A DNA stretch of 54,808 bases, from IMG/VR virus record IMGVR_UViG_3300047995_000105, positions 1 through 54,808 of that record. The stretch is one strand, 5' to 3'. The notes under the pieces are model-generated. The model was not told the DNA's origin. It made no database searches and saw nothing but the letters and a program-made list of their open reading frames with translations. This document shows positions 24,440-32,220 of this stretch, piece by piece. The first letter of the stretch is position 1. Every line of letters starts with the position of its first letter. Made by a program: the position numbers and the translations under genes. This DNA is from a virus.

Positions 24440-25012
24440 ATGACTAAAAAAACCACTGATAAGAAACAAGCGGAACATTACGTAAATAACAAAGAGTTTA
24501 CAGCTGCCGTTGCGGAGTACAATGCGTCCGTTAAACTTGCAGAAGAAAAAGGTAAACAACCACCACGTATGACAGAATATATTGGTGAGTGTATTTACAA
24601 GATTGCAACCCGTTTGTCCACACGTCCAAATTTCATTAACTATACCTATAGAGATGAAATGATTTGTGACGCTATAGAAAACTGTCTACAGTATATAAAC
24701 AACTTCAACGTTGAAAAATCTAACAATGCATTCGCATACGTTACACAAATTTGTTACTATGCATTCCTAAGACGTATTCAAAAAGAAAAGAAACAAGTCT
24801 TTATCAAGCAAAAACAGATAGAAGAAGCGGGTATTACAATGGACGCTTATACTACTATTGACGGTTCTCATGACCCTACATTTGTAAATACAAACGTAGA
24901 ATGGATGCAGGAACACATGAACCACGTGGAATATGAACCACGTAAAAGTAAAAAGAAGTCAGGTAAAGCAAAAGCAAATCTTGACCAAGACTTGAGCAAA
25001 AACAACACTTAA
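24440..25012 (+). CDS. 55: Late transcription sigma factor gp55
   Basis: A 190-residue homologue of T4 gp55 (185), a highly diverged sigma70-family protein that directs host RNA polymerase to TATAAATA late promoters. The core YIGECIYKIATRLSTRPNFINYTYRDEMICDAIENCLQYINNF followed by NAFAYVTQICYYAFLRRIQKEKKQ corresponds to sigma region 2. Late promoters of exactly this type occur repeatedly in the window. A promoter six bases upstream predicts a leaderless mRNA. The stop overlaps gene 47 by one base. Confidence 0.92.
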   Translation: MTKKTTDKKQAEHYVNNKEFTAAVAEYNASVKLAEEKGKQPPRMTEYIGECIYKIATRLSTRPNFINYTYRDEMICDAIENCLQYINNFNVEKSNNAFAYVTQICYYAFLRRIQKEKKQVFIKQKQIEEAGITMDAYTTIDGSHDPTFVNTNVEWMQEHMNHVEYEPRKSKKKSGKAKANLDQDLSKNNT

Positions 25013-26079
25013 TGAAAATAGCTATTTTGAATGACACACATTGCGGTGTCAGGAACGATATGGTTGAAATGTCTGATTATCAGGGACGTTTCTATAAAGA
25101 GATATTCTTTCCATATCTAGACCAACACGATATCAAACATATCATTCATATGGGTGATTATTTTGATAGACGAAAATTCATAAACTTTGCGTCCATGCAA
25201 AGAAACATTGAGCACTTTGTAAAACCTATGATAGAAAGAGGTATTACAATGGACTTGATAATAGGTAACCATGATACCTATTATAAGAACACTAACGAAG
25301 TAAACTCACCTGCCTTATTACTATACGGTCAACCTAATATCACTGTACATGAAGAACCTGTAGTTAAAGAATATGACGGTTTAGATGTTGCACTTGTTCC
25401 ATGGATTAATAATGAAAACTATGCAGACAATATAGAGTTCTTTCAATCCGCACCAGCACCAATCTGTATGGGACACTTTGAAATAGAAGGTGCCATGATG
25501 AATCCTGCAATGGTATGTTCACACGGATTAAACCCAAGTTACTTGAAGAGATTTGAAAAAGTTTACAGTGGTCACTTCCACCACAAAACAGACGTAGAGA
25601 ATATACGCTACGTAGGTTCACAAATGCAATTCACTTGGTCAGATTTTGGAGACGAAAAATATTTCCATATCTTTGATACTGATACAAGAGAAATGTTACC
25701 TGTGCATAATCCACTAACAATGTTTGAAAAGGCATTCTATAATGATACCGAAGAATCTTTTGAATCGATTGCTAATGACGATTATGAAAAGTACAGAGGA
25801 AAGTTTGTAAAGGTAATCGTAATAGAAAAGGAGAACCCATATTGGTTTGATACATTCCTAGACAAACTTCATGGTGTCAATCCGTTACACGTATCAGTTG
25901 TAGACGATAACAAACACATGGACTTCTTTGATGATGAAGAAATAGAAAATGTTGAAGACACATTGACTATCTTATCAAAGTACGTTGAAGGTCTAGAGAT
26001 ACAAGGTAAGAAAAAAGAACTAGACAAAATAATGAAGTCACTGTACCATGAAGCATTGGAAGAACATAACTTTTTATGA
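25012..26079 (+). CDS. 47: Recombination nuclease subunit gp47 (SbcD/Mre11-like)
   Basis: A 355-residue metallophosphoesterase. Motifs in order: NDTHCG (metal D and H) at ~6-11, GDYFDRR near 47, GNHDTYY near 83, GHFEIEGA and SGHFHHK near 155-190. This is the two-metal Mre11/SbcD active site. With gp46 it forms the nuclease that resects DNA ends and degrades host DNA, feeding recombination-dependent replication. Overlaps at both ends (1 and 4 bases) tie its synthesis to gp55 and gp46. Confidence 0.93.
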   Translation: MKIAILNDTHCGVRNDMVEMSDYQGRFYKEIFFPYLDQHDIKHIIHMGDYFDRRKFINFASMQRNIEHFVKPMIERGITMDLIIGNHDTYYKNTNEVNSPALLLYGQPNITVHEEPVVKEYDGLDVALVPWINNENYADNIEFFQSAPAPICMGHFEIEGAMMNPAMVCSHGLNPSYLKRFEKVYSGHFHHKTDVENIRYVGSQMQFTWSDFGDEKYFHIFDTDTREMLPVHNPLTMFEKAFYNDTEESFESIANDDYEKYRGKFVKVIVIEKENPYWFDTFLDKLHGVNPLHVSVVDDNKHMDFFDDEEIENVEDTLTILSKYVEGLEIQGKKKELDKIMKSLYHEALEEHNFL

Positions 26080-27791
26080 TAAATTTTAAAAAAGTAAGAT
26101 ACAAAAATCTATTATCAAGTGGTAACAAGTTTACCGAAATACGATTAGACAAACACCAAACGACTCTTATATTAGGTGAGAACGGCAGTGGTAAGTCTAC
26201 ACTTCTTGACGCTTTATGTTTTGGATTGTATGGACGTGGGTTTCGTAATCTAAAGAAAGATTTACTTATCAATAGTATCAACGAGAAAGGTCTAGAAGTA
26301 GAGATTGAATTCTCTATTGGTACAAAACAATACAAGGTAATCCGTGGTGCAAAACCAAACAAGTTTGAATTATATCTTGATGACGTAATGCTTAATCAAG
26401 ACGCAAACGTAAGAGACTACCAAGAACACTTAGAAAAACAAATTCTGAAAATGAGTTTCCGCTCATTTACACAGGTCGCAATATTAGGTTCTGCTAACTT
26501 TACTCCGTTCATGCAGTTGAAAGCAAAGGACAGAAGAAACTTAGTGGAAGACCTATTGGATATCTCTATATTCTCTACTATGCAAGACATACTAAGGAAA
26601 AGGATATCAACACATCAAAATGAAATCACTGAGACTAGTCATGAAATCAATATTATGGAAGAGAGGATTCATGGATTGAATGAGCAACTTAATGTACTAC
26701 GTGAAAACCGAGAGAGTAAAATCTTAAAGTATGAATCCACAGTAGGGGAAACCCAAGATAACATTAATCAACTCATGGAGAACATAGATGAAAAGACGCA
26801 AGATGTGGTGGCGCAAGCACGACTTATCGAGGATAAAGATACTAAAGAAAATAAACTCACAGAACTTATGGACTTGGAACGACAACTCGAAACGGCTCGT
26901 AAGAAAACAATTAGAGAAATCAAATTCTACGAAGACAATGACGAATGTCCCACCTGCGAGCAGTCCTTAGATGAAACGCACAAGAAAGAACACATTGAAC
27001 AGAAGGAGACTAAGAAGACGGAGTTGTCAACTGCTATCGAAGAAATTGAAAAACAAATCGGAGAGTGTTCAAGAAGACTTGAAGAAATAAGAGAAATTCA
27101 ATCTAAGATAGAAGAGATACAGAAAAAAATAAGTCTCTTACAAACAGAAGTAGTATCCAATCAAAAGTATATTACTAAACTGCAAAAAGAAATCGAAGAC
27201 CTAAAAGGTGAAGCAACTGCAGGTTCAGATGCAGAAGATAAAATTGTAGATTCAGAAGATAAACTCGAAGTTCTTTTACAGAAGAAAGAAACACAAACAG
27301 AAACTTCTCACTACTATGATATCGCTTCAACACTTCTTAGAGACCAAGGTGTAAAACAAAAGATTATCAAACAGTATGTTCCTATTATGAACAAACTAAT
27401 CAACAAATATCTAGCACAACTAGAGTTCTATGTTGGTTTTGAGATTGACGAATCTTTTGAAGAAACAATCAAATCTAGATTCAGAGACGTATTCAAATAC
27501 GATAATTTCTCTCAGGGTGAAAAGATGAGAATTGACTTATCATTACTATTCACTTGGAGAAGTATTGCAAGAATGAAAAATAGTGTTAACACTAATTTAC
27601 TTATTCTTGACGAAGTATTTGATAGTAGTTTAGATAGTGCTGGTACAGACGACTTCTTAAAACTATTGAATGGTATGCCTGAAAGAACAAACGCATTTAT
27701 CATATCTCATAAAGGGGACGCATTGTATGATAAGTTCAATGACGTACTACGTTTTGAGAAATATAAGAACTTTTCAAGGGTTATGGAGTGA
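26076..27791 (+). CDS. 46: Recombination nuclease subunit gp46 (SbcC/Rad50-like)
   Basis: A 571-residue SMC-like ATPase. Walker A is GENGSGKST near residue 31, and the N-terminal ATPase half includes FTPFMQLKAKDRR. Long coiled coils flank a Rad50 zinc hook with C-P-T-C near 290. The ABC signature region is FSQGEKMRIDLSLL near 480, and Walker B is LLILDEVFDSSLD near 510. It partners gp47 in end processing. The start is at an ATGA overlap with gene 47. Length matches T4 gp46 (560). Confidence 0.94.
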   Translation: MINFKKVRYKNLLSSGNKFTEIRLDKHQTTLILGENGSGKSTLLDALCFGLYGRGFRNLKKDLLINSINEKGLEVEIEFSIGTKQYKVIRGAKPNKFELYLDDVMLNQDANVRDYQEHLEKQILKMSFRSFTQVAILGSANFTPFMQLKAKDRRNLVEDLLDISIFSTMQDILRKRISTHQNEITETSHEINIMEERIHGLNEQLNVLRENRESKILKYESTVGETQDNINQLMENIDEKTQDVVAQARLIEDKDTKENKLTELMDLERQLETARKKTIREIKFYEDNDECPTCEQSLDETHKKEHIEQKETKKTELSTAIEEIEKQIGECSRRLEEIREIQSKIEEIQKKISLLQTEVVSNQKYITKLQKEIEDLKGEATAGSDAEDKIVDSEDKLEVLLQKKETQTETSHYYDIASTLLRDQGVKQKIIKQYVPIMNKLINKYLAQLEFYVGFEIDESFEETIKSRFRDVFKYDNFSQGEKMRIDLSLLFTWRSIARMKNSVNTNLLILDEVFDSSLDSAGTDDFLKLLNGMPERTNAFIISHKGDALYDKFNDVLRFEKYKNFSRVME

Positions 27792-27797
27792 TAAATA
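27790..27797 (+). promoter_or_regulatory. Late promoter variant (GATAAATA)
   Basis: GATAAATA four bases before the ATG at 27802 and overlapping the gp46 stop. It predicts a leaderless late transcript of the diiron protein gene. Confidence 0.5.
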
Positions 27798-27801
27798 AAC
27801 G

Positions 27802-28866
27802 ATGCAAATATTAAAAACAGAAACACCCAAAGAAGTACGAGACTTTCCAGCGAAAGAAGAACTAAACCCTACAGACGTTGTAGAGATATTCCAAACACCT
27901 TTAACAGGTTCTTACAATTGGGACTACACAGTCCAAGATAATCGTATCAAAAAACTATACGAACTAGGTAAGAAGTTAAATTGGAATGTAGAAGTTGACG
28001 TTGATTGGTCACCGCCATTCAAACCAATGACATCTGAGTTCTTTGAATTCCAAGACAATCAATGGAAGAATCACGAACAATACAAAACATTAACCCAAGA
28101 AGAAAAGGAAGAATTTCACCAAGATTTAAATTCATGGTCAGTAAGTCAATTCCTTCATGGAGAACAAGGTGCATTATTAGTTGCGTCACAATTAGCCAGT
28201 TGTGCACCCACATTCAATGCAAAACTCTATGCAGCTTCTCAGACATTTGACGAAGCACGACATGTCGAAGCTTTTAACAAATATCTACAGACAAGACTCA
28301 AACGTTCATGGCCAATTGGTAGAAGTCTAAAAGGATTACTTGATAAAATTTTAACTGACCCACGTTGGGATTTAAAATTTATAGGTATGCAAGTTGTCAT
28401 TGAAGGTTTAGCATTAGCCGCTTTTCAAGCAAGTCGAGAAACAAGTACCGACCCTGTATACAAAGAAATGATAGGACTTATCATTAGGGACGAAGCAAGA
28501 CATGTAACTTTTGGTATCAACTATCTAACTGATTTTGTCCAAACACTTTCAGAAGAAGAACAAATAGACAGGGCAAACTTTGCCTTGGAAGCATGTACTG
28601 TAAGTAGAAATAGACTTAAACCAACTGCTGTATGGGAAAAGTATGGATTTGACGTTGATTATACATTAGACTACGAAAAACATAATATCTTTACCTCACA
28701 ATTCCAAGACATACTATTTACTAGAATCATGCCAAACCTTAAAAAGATTGGACTACTGCGTGAAGAACTTATACCTGAATACGAAAAGTTAGGTGTTATG
28801 GGATACGCAGAAGGTGACAGTGATTATGAAACAAGTTGGGAAGAATTATCGAAACCACTTAAGTGA
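27802..28866 (+). CDS. Ferritin-like diiron carboxylate protein
   Basis: A 354-residue helical protein with a complete diiron site: E121 (HGEQGALL), E151-x-x-H154 (DEARHVEAF), E201 (VVIEGLALAAF) and E231-x-x-H234 (DEARHVTFG). This E/ExxH/E/ExxH four-helix layout is shared by ribonucleotide reductase R2, R2-like oxidases, AurF-type N-oxygenases and desaturases. It lacks the features I would need to call it NrdB (no clear radical Tyr context and no partner nrdA here). It probably uses O2 for an oxidation or a desaturation. No Shine-Dalgarno is present, and a late-type promoter sits four bases upstream. Confidence 0.8.
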   Translation: MQILKTETPKEVRDFPAKEELNPTDVVEIFQTPLTGSYNWDYTVQDNRIKKLYELGKKLNWNVEVDVDWSPPFKPMTSEFFEFQDNQWKNHEQYKTLTQEEKEEFHQDLNSWSVSQFLHGEQGALLVASQLASCAPTFNAKLYAASQTFDEARHVEAFNKYLQTRLKRSWPIGRSLKGLLDKILTDPRWDLKFIGMQVVIEGLALAAFQASRETSTDPVYKEMIGLIIRDEARHVTFGINYLTDFVQTLSEEEQIDRANFALEACTVSRNRLKPTAVWEKYGFDVDYTLDYEKHNIFTSQFQDILFTRIMPNLKKIGLLREELIPEYEKLGVMGYAEGDSDYETSWEELSKPLK

Positions 28867-28869
28867 AAA

Positions 28870-28877
28870 TATAAATA
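28870..28877 (+). promoter_or_regulatory. Late promoter TATAAATA
   Basis: A perfect TATAAATA five bases before the ATG at 28883. The predicted transcript start is the start codon itself. Confidence 0.75.
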
Positions 28878-28882
28878 GTATT

Positions 28883-30265
28883 ATGAAGTCTTTCTCACAA
28901 TTCACAGACAAAATTACCGTAACGAATCCTAAGCATGTGATTCGTGAGTTAACTGTGTCACCACACTACAAAAACAGAAACGGATTCAATCCTTATTATG
29001 TTCTAGACATAGACGATAAAGATGTCAAAGCAACAGTAGGTGCAGGAAAGATACTTTATAAATCAGTAGAGAATCCTACAGGTGAACTTCTCAAAAAATT
29101 AGGTAATGGTAAATACTATTTTCAAGTAGAACTAGACGGTTCTGATACTCCGTATTACATTCAATCAACTAAAGCAAAAGTCAAAGCACACTTTGGAAGT
29201 AAGAGTAGAAAGGATTCAACTGCTTCTTCCAACGTGAATGAATTACTAACCGTACACTTCTTAATACACCCCGACCAAATTCAAAATCAATTTGACTTTG
29301 AGAAATGGGTTGCAGGACAAAGTGGCGGAACAGGAGTTCTTGCAGGTTCAGGAAAAGAAGTCACCTATGAAGACATAGTTATGTTATTAGATAAAGACGA
29401 AACTTCATTGAGAGATATTCTAATCGGAATGAACAATGCAAAAGCAGTTGCAAAAGATTTAAAAGGAAGGTCAATCAAAAATGTATATTGGGTTCCAAGA
29501 GGTAAACCTGCAGGGATAGGTGGTAAGAATCCTTCGGACGTTATCGTTCAAACTGCAGACGGATATCAAGGATACTCTAACAAGATATCAGGTGGTGCAG
29601 ACGCTACACCTAAAATCAATACAAACTTAGTTGCATTCTATTCTAAAGTAGGAGATAAGGGACAACTTGGTAGAATTAAATCTATGATTGATAACGCATG
29701 GGTCAAAGCGACTTCCATGATAGACCCCAAATATAAGAATGCTCACAAAGCAATCAACTCATTTAATATCAAGAAAGAAAAGTATAGTGAGTCCTCTTCA
29801 CAAAGAGCATTCGCTACAATAGCAAAAGAATTCCAAAAAGATAAATTAGATTTCTATTCAAAAGATTTCTATTGGCCTTTTAGGAATGCTTTACTAGACG
29901 ACTTTTCAAAATATGTTTCTTCACCAAGAAACCTACTATACTTTTTGAATACTATAGGTTACTATACATATGACGACCCTAATTCAACACCATGTCCATA
30001 TAAACTATTGATAGGTAGTGAGAAGGGTTCAACAATTAAAGACGTTAGTGGAGACGACAGTTTTAGACAAATGTTAATGTCAGATAATGCTAGTGATTTT
30101 AGTAAAATAAAATCTTCGTATGACGGTAAACAACAAACGTTTAAGTTGTCTTGGCATTATAAACCTTTAAAGATTGACGCAACCATGCCAGTTGTTTTAA
30201 GAACTAGACAAGCAGGGGGTTGGTCAGGTAAATCTTTATATGTAACCAGTAGTGGAATAAAATAA
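28883..30265 (+). CDS. Large hypothetical protein, possible nuclease-like core
   Basis: A 460-residue protein from the ATG at 28883. An in-frame ATG at 28793 lies inside the upstream gene and is less likely, since MKSFSQF is a typical marine T4-like protein start with a late promoter just before it. Residues ~220-260 (NVYWVPRGKP...NPSDVIVQT..GYQGYSNKIS) loosely recall the D...(E/Q)xK of PD-(D/E)XK nucleases. The C-terminal ~150 residues contain FYWPFRNALLDDFSKYV and a basic end. Function is unassigned; the nuclease idea is weak. Confidence 0.65.
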   Translation: MKSFSQFTDKITVTNPKHVIRELTVSPHYKNRNGFNPYYVLDIDDKDVKATVGAGKILYKSVENPTGELLKKLGNGKYYFQVELDGSDTPYYIQSTKAKVKAHFGSKSRKDSTASSNVNELLTVHFLIHPDQIQNQFDFEKWVAGQSGGTGVLAGSGKEVTYEDIVMLLDKDETSLRDILIGMNNAKAVAKDLKGRSIKNVYWVPRGKPAGIGGKNPSDVIVQTADGYQGYSNKISGGADATPKINTNLVAFYSKVGDKGQLGRIKSMIDNAWVKATSMIDPKYKNAHKAINSFNIKKEKYSESSSQRAFATIAKEFQKDKLDFYSKDFYWPFRNALLDDFSKYVSSPRNLLYFLNTIGYYTYDDPNSTPCPYKLLIGSEKGSTIKDVSGDDSFRQMLMSDNASDFSKIKSSYDGKQQTFKLSWHYKPLKIDATMPVVLRTRQAGGWSGKSLYVTSSGIK

Positions 30266-30266
30266 T

Positions 30267-30878
30267 ATGTATGAACTAGTTGAAGAGGCCGCAAAGGTCT
30301 TACGTAATCCTACTGAAAAGTTTGATTTCGATAATCCGCAAACAGACCCAAAAGAATTACAAGCAGGTCTCGTAGAAACCATGGGAAAATATGGTGGACT
30401 TGGTTTAAGTGCTAATCAAGTCGGTGTAGACCTGAGTGTTTTTGTTATGCAAACACAGGACGAAGGAATCGTTGCATTTTTCAATCCTGAGTTAGTTCAG
30501 ATATCTCAAGAAACAGAAATGATGAAGGAAGGTTGTCTTTCTTTTCCCGACATATATATTATGCTCAAGCGACCAAAAGTAGTTGTAATGGACTACCAAA
30601 CAGTTGACGGTGAAAAACGTTCAATAAAGTTAGAAGGATTGGGTGCAAGGTGTGTGCAACATGAAATAGACCACTTAAATGGTATTATATTTTTACAACG
30701 TGCATCACAATTAAAAATAGAACGTGCTCTAAAATCAAGACCAAAAGAAAGAGCAAAGAGATTAGAATATGAACAACGCAGAGCAATCGCAGAAGCCCTA
30801 CGAACCGCAAATGCTGAAAAATCTGTTGACTCCGAACGAGTGCCAACAGATAATACACTTTCACAAAACGCATCATAA
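30267..30878 (+). CDS. def: Peptide deformylase
   Basis: A 203-residue zinc/iron peptide deformylase with all three motifs: GLGLSANQ (44-51), EGCLS (88-92, metal Cys) and QHEIDHLNG (131-139, HExxH). It removes the formyl group from nascent N-termini. Cyanophages and other marine phages carry def, usually explained as support for host protein turnover such as photosystem D1; a SAR11-type host would need another reason. A C-terminal ~50-residue basic extension beyond the usual domain overlaps the next gene by 110 bases. Confidence 0.95.
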   Translation: MYELVEEAAKVLRNPTEKFDFDNPQTDPKELQAGLVETMGKYGGLGLSANQVGVDLSVFVMQTQDEGIVAFFNPELVQISQETEMMKEGCLSFPDIYIMLKRPKVVVMDYQTVDGEKRSIKLEGLGARCVQHEIDHLNGIIFLQRASQLKIERALKSRPKERAKRLEYEQRRAIAEALRTANAEKSVDSERVPTDNTLSQNAS

Positions 30879-31392
30879 CTTAAGAACCGTAGGAAACGGT
30901 GCTGGTTACAAGGGTATAAGATTTTGTCATGTCCAAACACAATGGGTACGAACTCTAATAGATAGAGTTTGGATACGATTAGTTGCTCAAGTTTATAAAA
31001 CCCAAGGTAAAATTGTTTATCCCGAAATGATTGGAATCAATGAATGGGTTATTGGTGGATATCAAGACCCACATTTAGATACTTACTCTACGCAGTCAGA
31101 ACACTTACCAAACTTTGACCCCAACGAAAAACAAAGAGAGTGGACTTGTATTTTATATTTAAATGATAATTTCTCAGGTGGTGAAACTTATGTACCTAAC
31201 GGAGAAACTTTTGTTCCTGAAACAGGTGCAGGATTATTGTTTCAAGGCATTTACATAGAACATGGTGTAAACAAGATACGAAGAAACCAACGACATACTC
31301 TTTCATTTTGGTTTTCCGATAATCAAGATAGGTGTATGCCTTTTCACGCAATTACTGATTTAACACAGAATGAAGAAACATTGAGATTATGA
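30769..31392 (+). CDS. 2OG-Fe(II) oxygenase, P4H type (tandem copy 1)
   Basis: A 207-residue dioxygenase: H102-L-D104 (DPHLDTY), the GGETY strand, LLFQGIYIEHGV with H165, and R175 in RNQRHTLSFWF. It begins inside def. ATG 30769 has AGAG-type sequence upstream and aligns with the length of the next paralogue; the alternative ATG at 30811 lacks an SD. The neighbour at 31389 shares the IIHFHKTHHNL/LIHFHKTHKHL segment and overall layout, so the two are tandem duplicates. Substrate unknown. Confidence 0.8.
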   Translation: MNNAEQSQKPYEPQMLKNLLTPNECQQIIHFHKTHHNLRTVGNGAGYKGIRFCHVQTQWVRTLIDRVWIRLVAQVYKTQGKIVYPEMIGINEWVIGGYQDPHLDTYSTQSEHLPNFDPNEKQREWTCILYLNDNFSGGETYVPNGETFVPETGAGLLFQGIYIEHGVNKIRRNQRHTLSFWFSDNQDRCMPFHAITDLTQNEETLRL

Positions 31393-31976
31393 TTGATTTT
31401 AATTTCATAACAATTCCCGAAGTAATAACATCAGAAGAAGCAAAAGAATTAATCCATTTTCATAAAACACATAAACACTTATGTTCAGAAGATAACAATT
31501 CTCAGTATGACGGCAGAAAAATACAAATAGAAAATATCAAAACTCAATGGATTCGTGAAATCGTAAGAAGACTTGAGTACATGGTAATAAGTGAAGTAGG
31601 ACAATATGGGTCTAAAGTCTTTCCTGAACAAGCAGAGATTATGTGTCAACCAATCGGTTCTGAGATTACACCTCATACAGACGTATACGATTCTCAAGAA
31701 ACAGGAGAACAGGTTATTCCCAAATCAGAATGGGCGGCTGTATTGTACCTTAATGATTCAGAAGACGATTATAAAGGGGGTAAACTAAGATTCACACCAT
31801 GTGAATCGATACCTATGGGGTTAGAATACGAGCCCCACGCAAGAGAAATGGTCGTATTCCAAGGAATGAAATTTGAACATTCCGTCACCAAAGTGTACCG
31901 TGGAGACAGGTACACCCTACCTATGTGGTTCACCACAGATTTTAGAGATATAAGACCCGAATTCCCAAACCCTTGA
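31389..31976 (+). CDS. 2OG-Fe(II) oxygenase, P4H type (tandem copy 2)
   Basis: A 195-residue dioxygenase: H96-T-D98 (TPHTDVYDS), KGGKLRF, MVVFQGMKFEHSVTKVYRGDRYTLPMWF with H164 and R174. It starts at an ATGA overlap with copy 1. The two copies share the N-terminal helix and the catalytic core but differ in insert lengths, so they have probably diverged in substrate. No homologous pair occurs in T4. It is followed by a 244-base regulatory gap with promoter modules. Confidence 0.82.
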   Translation: MIDFNFITIPEVITSEEAKELIHFHKTHKHLCSEDNNSQYDGRKIQIENIKTQWIREIVRRLEYMVISEVGQYGSKVFPEQAEIMCQPIGSEITPHTDVYDSQETGEQVIPKSEWAAVLYLNDSEDDYKGGKLRFTPCESIPMGLEYEPHAREMVVFQGMKFEHSVTKVYRGDRYTLPMWFTTDFRDIRPEFPNP

Positions 31977-31997
31977 TTCTAAAGGGAAAATGAGCTG

Positions 31998-32032
31998 TTG
32001 ACAATGACATGCCTTTTTTGGTAGCCTATACC
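31998..32032 (+). promoter_or_regulatory. Promoter module 1 (TTGACA...TAGCCTATACC)
   Basis: TTGACA (31998-32003) followed by ATGACA, a T6 run, and TAGCCTATACC. Either TTGACA-18-TAGCCT or ATGACA-17-TATACC could be the -35/-10 pair. The same module recurs at 32.18 and 35.03 kb, each preceded by AGCTG. Confidence 0.7.
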
Positions 32033-32056
32033 TGTAATGAGAAAAAGGAGTTCAAA

Positions 32057-32176
32057 ATGAGCTGTGGATACAGGGAGATGTTCCTTGAAAAATACTTTGA
32101 AGAAGGTATAGAGAAAGGAATGTCAGAAGAAGAGGCGGCCGCATACGCTTTGAAATGTGCGGAAGAAATGGAGTAA
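32057..32176 (+). CDS. Small acidic hypothetical protein (39 residues)
   Basis: A short ORF with a clear AAGGAG seven bases before the ATG, lying downstream of promoter module 1. The sequence starts MSCGYREMFLEKYFEEG and ends ALKCAEEME; it is helical and acidic with two cysteines. The good RBS and dedicated promoter support expression. Its stop is followed directly by promoter module 2, so it forms a one-gene unit. Role unknown, perhaps an early host-takeover peptide. Confidence 0.55.
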   Translation: MSCGYREMFLEKYFEEGIEKGMSEEEAAAYALKCAEEME

Positions 32177-32184
32177 ATGAGCTG

Positions 32185-32214
32185 TTGACAGTGACAGCAC
32201 TTTTTTAGTAAGCT
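32185..32214 (+). promoter_or_regulatory. Promoter module 2, upstream of the VWA gene
   Basis: TTGACA (32185-32190), GTGACA, T6 run, TAAGCT (32209-32214) at 18-base spacing, then six bases to the ATG at 32221. This predicts a leaderless mRNA of the VWA gene. It is one of three copies of this module. Confidence 0.65.
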
Positions 32215-32220
32215 AGCCGT

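Noticed and set aside
28793-28882. Upstream in-frame ATG extending the 28883 protein by 30 residues
   Set aside because: It lies in the diiron gene, has no RBS, and the TATAAATA five bases before 28883 fits the other leaderless starts.
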